From Woodsholea maritima DSM 17123 (GTDB taxonomy: Bacteria; Pseudomonadota; Alphaproteobacteria; Caulobacterales; Maricaulaceae), in NCBI RefSeq assembly GCF_000382325.1, contig NZ_KB908059.1, positions 186,001-250,000 on the forward strand: DNA of 64,000 bases, read 5' to 3'. The translations under genes were made by a program, and so were the position numbers. Each line of letters begins with the position of its first letter. The stretch's first letter is position 1. Under the pieces are notes generated by a model. That model saw nothing but the letters and a program-made list of their open reading frames with translations, was not told the origin of the DNA and did not search any database. Positions 17,393 through 25,794 of this stretch are shown here, in pieces.

Positions 17393-18061
17393 TTAACGCT
17401 GAGGAGTAGGGGCGAAGGCTTCACCCAACCAAGGCTCACTTTGGGTCTCTTGCCATAGGGGATACTTGATCATCACCTTTTGGAAAAGCGTACTTTTTAG
17501 ATGGCCTTCAAGCCAGCTTTGTAAGGGCGCAAAATCCTTCAGCGCATCAAACCAGGCCCGATCGACCTGAGCAAATTGGCGCACAAAGGGAAAGATCGCC
17601 ATATCGGCAAGGTTGGGCGTGGCGCTGAAGAGATAGGGATGAGCCGCTAAACGCGCATTCAAGGGGCGCAGCACGTCCAAGCCGATTTCGCGTTGTTCTG
17701 CAGGATCAATCGCTTCATCGAGGTAGCGGGTGGGATATTTATAGCGATCAAGTGCGCGCTTGAAAGGGCCATCATTGGCCGCGATCAGTTCACGCATAAG
17801 GGTGACATCACCGTTCAACCACCCCGCCGGATCACTTTGGGCCAGGGCCCAGTCCATAATCTCCAAACTTTCAGCAATCACCTGATCACCGCCCAACCAT
17901 AGGACGGGAACGGTGCCTTTAGGCGAAATGTCCAGCATGTGCGCAGGCTTATCACGCAAGATGAGCTCACGCACTTTGATCTTCAAACCACTGGCGATCA
18001 AAGCCAGGCGCGCGCGCATCGCATAGGGGCAGCGTCGGAAGGAATAAAGAATGGGCGTCAT
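17393..18061 (-). CDS. Glutathione S-transferase-like protein
   Basis: This 222-residue protein has a thioredoxin-like N-terminal domain beginning LYSFRRCPYAMRARLAL, with Cys in the CPYA position rather than the Ser/Tyr of classical transferases. KGTVPVLWLGGDQVIAESLEIM supplies the cis-Pro and Glu-Ser glutathione-binding motif. An all-helical C-terminal domain follows (PNLADMAIFPFVRQF). The Cys-type active site suggests a thiol transferase or isomerase role. It lies in a trhO-gst-fah operon, 8 bases after trhO and 11 before the FAH gene. AAAGGTC precedes the ATG. Confidence 0.88.
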   Translation of the reverse strand: MTPILYSFRRCPYAMRARLALIASGLKIKVRELILRDKPAHMLDISPKGTVPVLWLGGDQVIAESLEIMDWALAQSDPAGWLNGDVTLMRELIAANDGPFKRALDRYKYPTRYLDEAIDPAEQREIGLDVLRPLNARLAAHPYLFSATPNLADMAIFPFVRQFAQVDRAWFDALKDFAPLQSWLEGHLKSTLFQKVMIKYPLWQETQSEPWLGEAFAPTPQR

Positions 18062-18069
18062 GAAGACCT

Positions 18070-18996
18070 TTAGGTCTGGCGTGGCATCTTCGCCCCGATA
18101 TGGGCCTTGCCGCGCTGTTTTGCCAGCTGCATCTGTTTTTGACGTTCAGCGTAGCGCTGGCGTTGTTCCTCGCTCTGCTCATCATAACAAAGCGGACAAG
18201 AGACACCCGGCACATATTTGGGCGAGGCTTTCATCTCATCATCAATGGGGTGGCGACACGCATGGCATTGATCATAAGGCCCAGGCACCAGGCCATGACC
18301 CACAGAGACGCGCTGGTCAAAGACGAAACATTCGCCTTTCCACAGACTTTCTTCCTGGGGCACGGTTTCGAGATATTTTAAAATCCCGCCTTTGAGGTGA
18401 TACACCTCATCAATGCCGAGGCTTTTGACAAAAGCGGTGGATTTTTCACAGCGAATACCGCCCGTGCAATACATGGCAATGCGTGCATTCGGGCGATCCT
18501 TCATGAAGGTCTTAAACCAGTCGGGAAATTCACGGAAGCTGGTGGTTTTCGGATCAATCGCCCCATCAAACTGGCCGATGCTGACCTCATAATCATTGCG
18601 CGTATCAATGGTAATGACATCAGGCGACTGGATAAGCTCATTCCAATCTTTTGGCTCTACATAGGTGCCAACACTCTTTAAGGGGTCGATATCGGCCACG
18701 CCCATGGTGACGATTTCCTTCTTCAAACGCACTTTCATGCGGAAGAACGGATTTTCGTGAGCATAGCTTTCCTTGTGATCGAGATCAGCAAAACCCGGCA
18801 GGGCGCGGATATAGTCCAGCACCGCATCAATGCCGTCGCGCGGACCTGCAATGGTGCCATTAATCCCTTCATGGGCGAGCAAAAGCGTGCCCGTGGTTTG
18901 CGCCTGTTCGCACACAGCCAGCAAGGGCTCGCGATAGGCTTCGAAGTTCGCAAAGGGGGTGAATTTATAAAGCGCAGCTACGGTATATGTCGTCAT
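18070..18996 (-). CDS. trhO: tRNA uridine 5-oxyacetic-pathway hydroxylase TrhO (rhodanese-like)
   Basis: TrhO-type proteins (YceA family) hydroxylate U34 of tRNA in an oxygen-dependent way. About 308 residues. An N-terminal acylphosphatase-like domain ([14 protein letters not shown]) precedes a rhodanese domain with catalytic Cys in [14 protein letters not shown], and a C-terminal Cys-rich segment (CHACRHP, CPLCYDE) may bind a metal. Three in-frame ATGs lie at 19008, 19002 and 18996. I chose 18996 because GGAA lies at the right distance and the family usually begins with a short MT-YxVAALY start. It leads the trhO-gst-fah operon. Confidence 0.92.
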   Translation of the reverse strand: MTTYTVAALYKFTPFANFEAYREPLLAVCEQAQTTGTLLLAHEGINGTIAGPRDGIDAVLDYIRALPGFADLDHKESYAHENPFFRMKVRLKKEIVTMGVADIDPLKSVGTYVEPKDWNELIQSPDVITIDTRNDYEVSIGQFDGAIDPKTTSFREFPDWFKTFMKDRPNARIAMYCTGGIRCEKSTAFVKSLGIDEVYHLKGGILKYLETVPQEESLWKGECFVFDQRVSVGHGLVPGPYDQCHACRHPIDDEMKASPKYVPGVSCPLCYDEQSEEQRQRYAERQKQMQLAKQRGKAHIGAKMPRQT

Positions 18997-19132
18997 GGAC
19001 ATTTCCATAAAATAAATGGGGTCTCAAGGCAAAGCCTGGCGTCAGCAAAGGCCCAGATGACGCAGGCGCGTTGAAACTTGTTAACGAAACTAGGTTCAGT
19101 GTTCTGAAGCATTCGCGCGCGGAGCCAAGTTT

Positions 19133-21538
19133 ATGAGTTTCTTCACCCTTGTCGGTTCAACGGCCAGCACCTTATCGCCTGAGCTGATCGAGGCTATACG
19201 GGCCGAGTTTGAAGCCAGCCAGGCCCAAGCCACTGAGAATCTGAACTTCGTCTGGACGATGGCCGCCGCTGCGTTGGTTTTCTTCATGCAGGTTGGTTTC
19301 TTATTTTTAGAGGCTGGGGCCGCGCGATCCAAAAACTCCATCAATGTGGCCCAAAAGAATCTGACTGATTTTTTTATGGCGACCACGATCTTCTTCCTCT
19401 TTGGGTTTGCCCTGATGTTCGGCCCGAATGTCATGGGCGTGTTTGGCTGGTCCAATGAATATCTGTTTGGGCCCAGTCAATCGAACTGGTCGATGGCATT
19501 TTTTGTATTTCAGGCCATGTTTGTCGGCACGGCCGCAACGATTGTGTCTGGGGCTGTGGCTGAGCGGATGACGTTTTCATCCTATATCGCCCTCACAGCC
19601 GTCGTGGCCGCTGTGATCTACCCCGTGTTCGGCCATTGGGCCTGGGGCAATCTTCTCGAAACTGAAAACACGGTTTGGCTGGCTGATCTGGGCTTTATTG
19701 ATTTCGCGGGCAGCACGGTCGTGCACTCAGTTGGCGGATGGATTGCGCTGGCCGCGATTATCTGTGTCGGCCCACGGATCGGGAAATATACTGGCGACCA
19801 AAGTGTCACCGAGATCAAAGGTCATTCCATGGTAATGACAACGTCTGGGGCTTTGATCCTCTTTGTCGGCTGGATCGGATTTAATGGCGGCTCCACGACC
19901 GCGGGTTCTGCCGATATTGGCCGTATCATTGCCAATACCGTGATTGCAGGGGCCATTGGCGGCACTTTAGGCATGCTGATGGGGCGCTGGCGTGATGGCT
20001 TATTCCGCCCCCATCGCGGGGTGAATGGCATGCTGGGCGGTCTTGTGGGCATTACCGCTGGATGCGATGCGGTTTTACCCGGCGGCGCAGCCATGATCGG
20101 GGTGATTTGCGGGATCAGTGTCGGCTTTGTTGAGGATTTACTCGATGAACGCTTCAAACTTGATGATGTTATCGGTGCGGTGGCGGTGCATGGGGTTTGC
20201 GGCGCGATCGGAACCTTATTGGTCGCGGTGTTCGCCATGCCTGAAAAACTCGTCGCGGATACGCGTATGATGCAATTGGGTGTCCAGGCGATTGGTGTGG
20301 TTACGGCCTTTGTGTGGACCTTTGGTCTATCTTTTGTGGCTTTAAAGCTGATCTCACCGATTTTCCACCTCCGGGTCAGTGAGAAAGACGAACATGACGG
20401 GCTTAATCATGCTGAGCACGGCGAGAGCCTGGGCACGCATGATCTTCAAAACAAGCTGATGGATATTATTACGGGTAAAGCCGATCTCTCTACGCGCCTG
20501 GATGAAAGTTCGGGCGATGAATCCGCCGATCTTGCTAAAATCTTGAACCCTTTCCTTTATAAGGTTCAAACCCTGGTCAATGAGGTCGCGCAAAACTCTA
20601 AGCGATTGTCTCATGACCTTGATACGATCTCCGAAAAGGTCAGCTATTCGGCCAATGATGTCCACCATGAAGCCATGCAGGCCGAAAGTGCAACACGCGA
20701 AGTGGTCAGCGGTAATCGCGCCGCAGAGACTGAAATTCGCGATCTCGCAACGCGGGCAGGCAGTGTCTCTGAAACCGCGAACGCCATTCGCTCCTCGATG
20801 GGGGATATGGTCGAGGTGCTCGATAGCTTGTGTGAAGCTATCGTCAATATTGATGATACAGCGGGCAAAGCCTCAGGCGTTGTTGATGAAGGCGCGCGGG
20901 TGGCGCGTGAAGCCTCAGAAACCATATCACGCCTGTCGGCGGCGGCAGAGCGTATCGAATCCATTGTCGGCTTGATTGCCGACATTCAATCACAAACCAA
21001 TCTCTTAGCGCTTAACGCCACGATCGAAGCGCAACGCGCCGGCGAGGCGGGTAAGGGCTTTGCCGTGGTCGCAGGCGAGGTCAAAGCGCTCTCGAGCCGA
21101 ACCGCTCAAGCCACCGAAGATATTCGCCAGGCCTTAACTGATATCATTCAAACCACGGGTGATAGCCGCAAGCAGATGCAAATCGCGAGCGAGGTTATTC
21201 AAACGATTAGCGAGAGTGTCGCGACCATTACCCAATCCACGCGGGCCGAATCTGATAATGCGCAAGGCGTCAGGCATACGCTCCATGCTGAGATGAAGCG
21301 CGTGGATGAAGTCGCCAGCGAAATCAGCCAGTTTTCCAGTGCGTCGCTTCAAGCCGCGGATCGCGCCAGCGATGCGGCCAGCCATGCAGAGCGCGCCGCG
21401 GCCTCGGTTGGCGCGATGACGGAACATGCGCACGCCAACCTAAAAACCGCGCAAGATGTCGCGGAGTCAGCCGAACATCTCGATGAGATCAGTGAGAATC
21501 TGGCGATCAAAGCGGGCGCTTTGGGGCAGAAGCGATAA
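19133..21538 (+). CDS. Ammonium transporter fused to a methyl-accepting chemotaxis signalling domain
   Basis: This 801-residue protein joins two modules. Residues of about 35-420 form an Amt/Mep/Rh ammonium channel: [18 protein letters not shown] at the start, and both pore histidines are present (H198 in [10 protein letters not shown]353 in [12 protein letters not shown]). After a HAMP-like linker ([20 protein letters not shown], about residues 445-470) comes a chemoreceptor cytoplasmic coiled coil to the end, with the hairpin tip [21 protein letters not shown] near residue 621. The Amt C terminus is cytosolic in the family, which fits direct attachment of a signalling rod. GGAGCC precedes the ATG. 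The likely role is ammonium-sensing taxis or a related signal (inference). It lies alone and is followed by a terminator. Confidence 0.92.
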   Translation: MSFFTLVGSTASTLSPELIEAIRAEFEASQAQATENLNFVWTMAAAALVFFMQVGFLFLEAGAARSKNSINVAQKNLTDFFMATTIFFLFGFALMFGPNVMGVFGWSNEYLFGPSQSNWSMAFFVFQAMFVGTAATIVSGAVAERMTFSSYIALTAVVAAVIYPVFGHWAWGNLLETENTVWLADLGFIDFAGSTVVHSVGGWIALAAIICVGPRIGKYTGDQSVTEIKGHSMVMTTSGALILFVGWIGFNGGSTTAGSADIGRIIANTVIAGAIGGTLGMLMGRWRDGLFRPHRGVNGMLGGLVGITAGCDAVLPGGAAMIGVICGISVGFVEDLLDERFKLDDVIGAVAVHGVCGAIGTLLVAVFAMPEKLVADTRMMQLGVQAIGVVTAFVWTFGLSFVALKLISPIFHLRVSEKDEHDGLNHAEHGESLGTHDLQNKLMDIITGKADLSTRLDESSGDESADLAKILNPFLYKVQTLVNEVAQNSKRLSHDLDTISEKVSYSANDVHHEAMQAESATREVVSGNRAAETEIRDLATRAGSVSETANAIRSSMGDMVEVLDSLCEAIVNIDDTAGKASGVVDEGARVAREASETISRLSAAAERIESIVGLIADIQSQTNLLALNATIEAQRAGEAGKGFAVVAGEVKALSSRTAQATEDIRQALTDIIQTTGDSRKQMQIASEVIQTISESVATITQSTRAESDNAQGVRHTLHAEMKRVDEVASEISQFSSASLQAADRASDAASHAERAAASVGAMTEHAHANLKTAQDVAESAEHLDEISENLAIKAGALGQKR

Positions 21539-21539
21539 C

Positions 21540-21571
21540 GAGTAAGGCGCTGAAATAATCGCGCCTTACTC
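21540..21571. terminator. Terminator between amt-MCP and diesterase genes
   Basis: A perfect 11-bp inverted repeat (21540-21550 with 21561-21571, 10-nt loop) lies between convergent genes. The T tract is poor, so it may be Rho-assisted. Confidence 0.65.
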
Positions 21572-21585
21572 ATACTATCTTTTAT

Positions 21586-23046
21586 CTAGGGATAAATTGG
21601 TCCCATATTGAGATAAACTTCTAAGGTCCAGTGGCTATGCTCTCGACCATAAATTTGGCGTTCTAACAGCTGCTCATTATTGTAGTTTTCGTAACGCATT
21701 GTGGCCTCGCCGGGATTATTGGGGTCATGAGGCGTGGTTATGAAGTAAAACCCCTCAGGGAAATGAGAGCGTTCACTTAAACAGCCCGCATCTGGCGTAT
21801 TGTAAAGAGCAATACATTCTTCAAAGTTCTCAGATGTAAATGCGCTCGAGCGTTGATAACGATCAACCCCTTGGACATCTCCCCAACTTGAAATGTTTTC
21901 GTCCAGCGTAGGGTGCGCCATAATCCAATTGTCGAGATCTTGATTTTCAGGGCGAAGTGGTAAACTCGCTTCAATCCCATATAATCGCACACCTGTGGTA
22001 TTCTGCCTTAGCGATTGAATGATTAACTCACGAACATTAGGCCGGTTTGAATCTGGCATAGCTATCATCACATAATCACCTACACGACCTGTCGTAGGAG
22101 TATTTCGCAAATCACTGGCGCTAAGCCCCTTCGTATCCAAAACATGGATAAAGGGAGCATAGCCAGGCACATAGTCCAAGGTCTCAGGGTCCATTTTAAT
22201 AAGAAGATTATGACGATACGACCCGCGCGGATTATAGGGACCATCTAAAAGGTCATACCGTATGGAGACCGATTCAAATGGTCCATTCTGGTTCACCGTA
22301 ACTGGGATTGCTTCAAACGGAACTTTAAAGATTACACGGCCCCACGTGCTTGTTGAACGAACAGATTCAATCGCACGCATATAGGTATCAAAGTCGGGAA
22401 TATTTAAGATTAAGATCATGCCCTCTAACGAGTTGCCGGAGGACGGGGTTAACTCACGCAGGACTTTATTCAGCAGAATGTAGTCCGTATTCCCATACTC
22501 ACGAAATCCATGAAAACGTCCGTCTTGATTATAAATTTTCGAATAACCCAAAGATGAGCGTATATCGCTCAAGGTTAGAGATGAGATCAGAGGATTTGTG
22601 ATATGGTCATCATGATGGACTTGGCCGTTGACGAGGACTTCTGCGTCAACTTCAGGTATGAAGTCGCCGTTATATCCGTCAATATTGGTTGTACGCGCTA
22701 AGGTCTCATCGCGCATCAGAATGACTTTTTGATCTGCGGTGAGGCGCAAATCCACCTCTGCGGCGTAAAAACCCTGACAGCGCGCCCATTGTAAAGCAAG
22801 CAAGGTGTTCTCACCGGCATAGCTGTCATCGGGCAGGGCTTGGTAAAATGACCCACCGTCCGCGATAATCATCGGGTGATCAGGAGTTGAATGCTTGATG
22901 GCATACCAGGAGTCGGAAATAGTGATCGCATCACGTTTCGGACAGTCCCAGGACGCATCCCAACCAGAGCCTTGCGCTTGAGCAAACGGTGACACTAAAG
23001 CCAAACAGAAAGTAGAACATGCTAAAGTCAGCCAGTGATTGTTCAT
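21586..23046 (-). CDS. Exported glycerophosphodiesterase-like protein without catalytic histidines
   Basis: This 486-residue protein starts with a signal peptide (LALVSPFAQAQ). It belongs to the GDPD fold by the segments AGENTLLALQWARCQG and AEVDLRLTADQKVIL, which keep the metal-binding Glu and Glu/Asp. The HRG motif is DGG here (IIADGGSFY) and the second catalytic His of the HD motif is Arg (LMRDETLARTTN), so classic diesterase chemistry should be lost. It is the third of three related genes in a row and lies 19 bases after the second. It could be a substrate-binding or regulatory paralogue. AAAGGT precedes ATG 23046; the longer ORF to 23109 would place 21 residues before the signal peptide. 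Confidence 0.8.
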   Translation of the reverse strand: MNNHWLTLACSTFCLALVSPFAQAQGSGWDASWDCPKRDAITISDSWYAIKHSTPDHPMIIADGGSFYQALPDDSYAGENTLLALQWARCQGFYAAEVDLRLTADQKVILMRDETLARTTNIDGYNGDFIPEVDAEVLVNGQVHHDDHITNPLISSLTLSDIRSSLGYSKIYNQDGRFHGFREYGNTDYILLNKVLRELTPSSGNSLEGMILILNIPDFDTYMRAIESVRSTSTWGRVIFKVPFEAIPVTVNQNGPFESVSIRYDLLDGPYNPRGSYRHNLLIKMDPETLDYVPGYAPFIHVLDTKGLSASDLRNTPTTGRVGDYVMIAMPDSNRPNVRELIIQSLRQNTTGVRLYGIEASLPLRPENQDLDNWIMAHPTLDENISSWGDVQGVDRYQRSSAFTSENFEECIALYNTPDAGCLSERSHFPEGFYFITTPHDPNNPGEATMRYENYNNEQLLERQIYGREHSHWTLEVYLNMGPIYP

Positions 23047-23065
23047 GGTTTTACCTTTCTGCTTA

Positions 23066-24718
23066 CTAATGTGAATCATTGGAATGAGTGGAGTCTGAAC
23101 ACAGTTCACGCGAGTAAATGTGTTGCGGAATATCTGCCGTTACTACTGCCGCCTGTTGCGCCCAATTGATGCGTACATCTTGATGATCTGGATTAATGGC
23201 TGTGTAAACTAAGCGGGATTTATAAAAGTCGTTCATGCGAATAGAATTGACGCTATAGCAGTTTGCAGGCGCTGCGCTGGTCGCACGGTGGCATTCAGCT
23301 GAGTCAGAAGATGTATTACACTCTTCATGATCATCATGAGTGTGAAGCGGAACGCGACGAATATAGTCGGGTGAGCGATATACGCCCCAAGGCAACACCC
23401 CACTATAATTTTGTAAGTTGAGCTGTCTGTTATTTTGGATCCATTGGTCCGAGTGTGTCATGCCATCAAACAATAAGGCCTCAACGCCCATCAAGTTAAA
23501 GACGTTACTTACAGTGCCTACACCAAATATGTCTCCGTAAACGAACTGCTCTATGAATTCAATTTCCATATAGGGCTCTATTTCTTCATATGGATCTATG
23601 TAAACGTCATATATTTCTGCTTGCGGTGTCTGAGAATAGAGGTTGTGCTTATCTGTAAGCATTTCCAAGGTTATTCCATTGTCATGAGCGACTTCTGTAT
23701 TGAAAAACTTTAATTGATAATTATCAGGTTGATTCGGATTTTCAGGCCTCATAACCAAACCATTAAAGGCGACTACGAGGTTTTGCTTAACTTTATTTGC
23801 GCTCGTTATTCCCATCGAGCGCTCTAGCACATCCCAGTTTAAACGAGGGGTCAAATAGCTATGTAATTCATGAGGCGCAAATTCAACTGGTATTGCCTCA
23901 GTCCAGACTTTAAAAATGACTCTATTCCATGCATTATGGTCTCGAACTATTTGCATAGCCCTTTGATAAACGTCGTAGCTCTGTATATCCAGAATTAAAA
24001 CCGTGTTTTTAATAGGGTCAATATTGCCTTGCTCTTGTACTTTTGCTAGGAAGCCTTCAAACAGTATTTCAGAAGGGGAGTTGTAAGTCACTGCGTTACG
24101 AAATTGCCCAAAATCATCCATTCGGATTGACAAGAAATTATCTAGTAAAATGTTGGATATTGTTACACCTTCATTGGAATCGCCAATACCTTCTTCACGT
24201 GAATAAGGCGAATTGATCCTGCCTGGGGTGATAAACTCGGCAAGGTCCTCAGGTTTAACGGATGGGGTAAAATGGGGGTGACGACCTATTGTTGTCGTTC
24301 GCATGGGGCTTGAATCATGCATCATGATCAAGTCTCCATCCTGTGTAACGCGCAAATCAATTTCCACGCCCGCATAACCTTGGCACGCGGCCCAGGTATA
24401 AGCGGTATAGGTGTTTTCAGCGGCAAATTCGTTATTGGGTAAGGGTTTGAAAAATAGACCTCTATGTGCAATCAACGTGCGAGAGGAATCATTTTGACTC
24501 GAAAAATCATTGCTATGCGTAAAATCCCGATTTGGATCAGGACGAGCATTTGCAATGCGTGCCATATTATCGTCCAAGGAATGTGATGATACACATCTAG
24601 AATTCCAGCTTGAATCCCAATATGTGCTATCTTGGGCCTGGCTCGCACTGGGTAGGCTGAGAAGGCATAAGCTGAGCGTTACCGCACTGATTACGCCCTT
24701 TGATCGTCTATTCAACAT
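23066..24718 (-). CDS. Exported glycerophosphodiester phosphodiesterase-like protein
   Basis: The 550-residue protein has a signal peptide (LSLPSASQAQ) and a GDPD domain with an intact motif set: LIAHRGLFF, AAENTYTAYTWAACQG, VEIDLRVTQDGDLIMMHD. Such enzymes hydrolyse glycerophosphodiesters to glycerol-3-phosphate and an alcohol. The C-terminal third carries a His/Cys-rich stretch (HTHDDHEECN) and extra Cys residues, probably forming disulfides or binding metal. It is longer than typical GDPDs (about 250-350 residues) and shares the YWDSSW/GWDASW-like N-terminal module with its neighbour. AAGGA at six bases supports ATG 24718. Base composition is low in G+C (21 of 60 in 23581-23640), which suggests transfer. 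Confidence 0.82.
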   Translation of the reverse strand: MLNRRSKGVISAVTLSLCLLSLPSASQAQDSTYWDSSWNSRCVSSHSLDDNMARIANARPDPNRDFTHSNDFSSQNDSSRTLIAHRGLFFKPLPNNEFAAENTYTAYTWAACQGYAGVEIDLRVTQDGDLIMMHDSSPMRTTTIGRHPHFTPSVKPEDLAEFITPGRINSPYSREEGIGDSNEGVTISNILLDNFLSIRMDDFGQFRNAVTYNSPSEILFEGFLAKVQEQGNIDPIKNTVLILDIQSYDVYQRAMQIVRDHNAWNRVIFKVWTEAIPVEFAPHELHSYLTPRLNWDVLERSMGITSANKVKQNLVVAFNGLVMRPENPNQPDNYQLKFFNTEVAHDNGITLEMLTDKHNLYSQTPQAEIYDVYIDPYEEIEPYMEIEFIEQFVYGDIFGVGTVSNVFNLMGVEALLFDGMTHSDQWIQNNRQLNLQNYSGVLPWGVYRSPDYIRRVPLHTHDDHEECNTSSDSAECHRATSAAPANCYSVNSIRMNDFYKSRLVYTAINPDHQDVRINWAQQAAVVTADIPQHIYSRELCSDSTHSNDSH

Positions 24719-24768
24719 GATCATTCCTTGGATGTTGAGTGGTGTAATTTATTGTACGTGTGATGGGG

Positions 24769-25731
24769 TTAGGGCTGTGATAGATCTTGGCGGCAGTAAT
24801 GCTGATCTTCACGACAGCGCGCGGCTAAATAGGTCATCAAGACATCAGGATGGTCGGTCTGGATCATCGTATAGCCCTGATCGATGAAAAGCCCCCAGAC
24901 GGTATCAGGATCACTGAGTGCGCCTGCATCGCCCAAACCCGCTGAGGTCCAACCTGAGAGGGAATTGACCCAGGCCCGTACATGCGCGGTGCGCGCGGCC
25001 TCTACACCTTGGATGGAAAAGTCGAGATCATCAAAAATATACTCGATGGCCACAGGGCGAGCCGTAATATGTGCAAAAAAATCAGAAACATTCCCCACTT
25101 CTTGCGAGAGTATTGGCATTGCCAAAACCTGATCAAAAGGGGCAAGGGATGAGAGAAGGGGCTCACTGGGATCCATCCACTTTTTCATCAAGATGTGGTC
25201 TTGCGTATCGGTCTCTTGCAACACAGCGAAGGCAGCATCATAGACATCAGCCTTGGCATCCAAATTGATCAAGATCCGCCCTTTAGCCGCTTGCATGGCC
25301 TCTTTAAAGGTTGGGATGTGCGCCTGTGTTTGCTCAGCAGATTCGCCCCCAAATCCGACTTTTAAGGTAAGGGCTGAAATCTCTTCATACGTCAGGTCAC
25401 CAACCCGGCCGCTGCCATTGGTCGTGCGATCAACACGCTCATCATGCATGAGCACTAACACGCCATCGCGGGTTTGGCGTACATCCAGCTCCACCATATC
25501 CACACCCATCGCGATGCAGGCTTGAATGGCTTCAATAGAATTCTCCGGGGCGCGTTGAGTGCAACCGCGGTGCGCAATCACGAATATATGCTGGATGCTG
25601 GCATCTTGCAGGCTTGTGCGTAGCTGCTCTATACGTTGTACAGTCTCATGGGTTTGTGCGCTGGCTTGATTTAGCGCCAAGTTCAAACCTACTGCCATCC
25701 ACAGCGATGATAAAAAGCTAGTCCGAATCAT
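24769..25731 (-). CDS. Exported glycerophosphodiester phosphodiesterase
   Basis: This 320-residue protein is the most canonical of three GDPD paralogues. A signal peptide (LNLALNQASAQ) is followed by FVIAHRGCTQRAPENS, MVELDVRQTRDGVLVLMHDERVDRTTNG and GRVGDLTYEEISAL, with both catalytic histidines and the metal-binding Glu/Asp present. It hydrolyses deacylated phospholipids in the periplasm or outside, releasing glycerol-3-phosphate. GAGGGCC precedes ATG 25731. It begins 63 bases downstream of the STN receptor's stop, so it is likely co-transcribed with that receptor and with the two diesterase-like genes that follow. Confidence 0.9.
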   Translation of the reverse strand: MIRTSFLSSLWMAVGLNLALNQASAQTHETVQRIEQLRTSLQDASIQHIFVIAHRGCTQRAPENSIEAIQACIAMGVDMVELDVRQTRDGVLVLMHDERVDRTTNGSGRVGDLTYEEISALTLKVGFGGESAEQTQAHIPTFKEAMQAAKGRILINLDAKADVYDAAFAVLQETDTQDHILMKKWMDPSEPLLSSLAPFDQVLAMPILSQEVGNVSDFFAHITARPVAIEYIFDDLDFSIQGVEAARTAHVRAWVNSLSGWTSAGLGDAGALSDPDTVWGLFIDQGYTMIQTDHPDVLMTYLAARCREDQHYCRQDLSQP

Positions 25732-25794
25732 GCAGGCCCTCACGCATTTAATTTCATCTAAGGGTGAAGACGGATGGATGCGCGAAACCCCCAC

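Noticed and set aside
19009-19132. Possible sigma-54 promoter before the ammonium transporter fusion
   Set aside because: No TGGCAC-N5-TTGC pattern was found on reading the gap, and the local NtrC lacks sigma-54 activation motifs.
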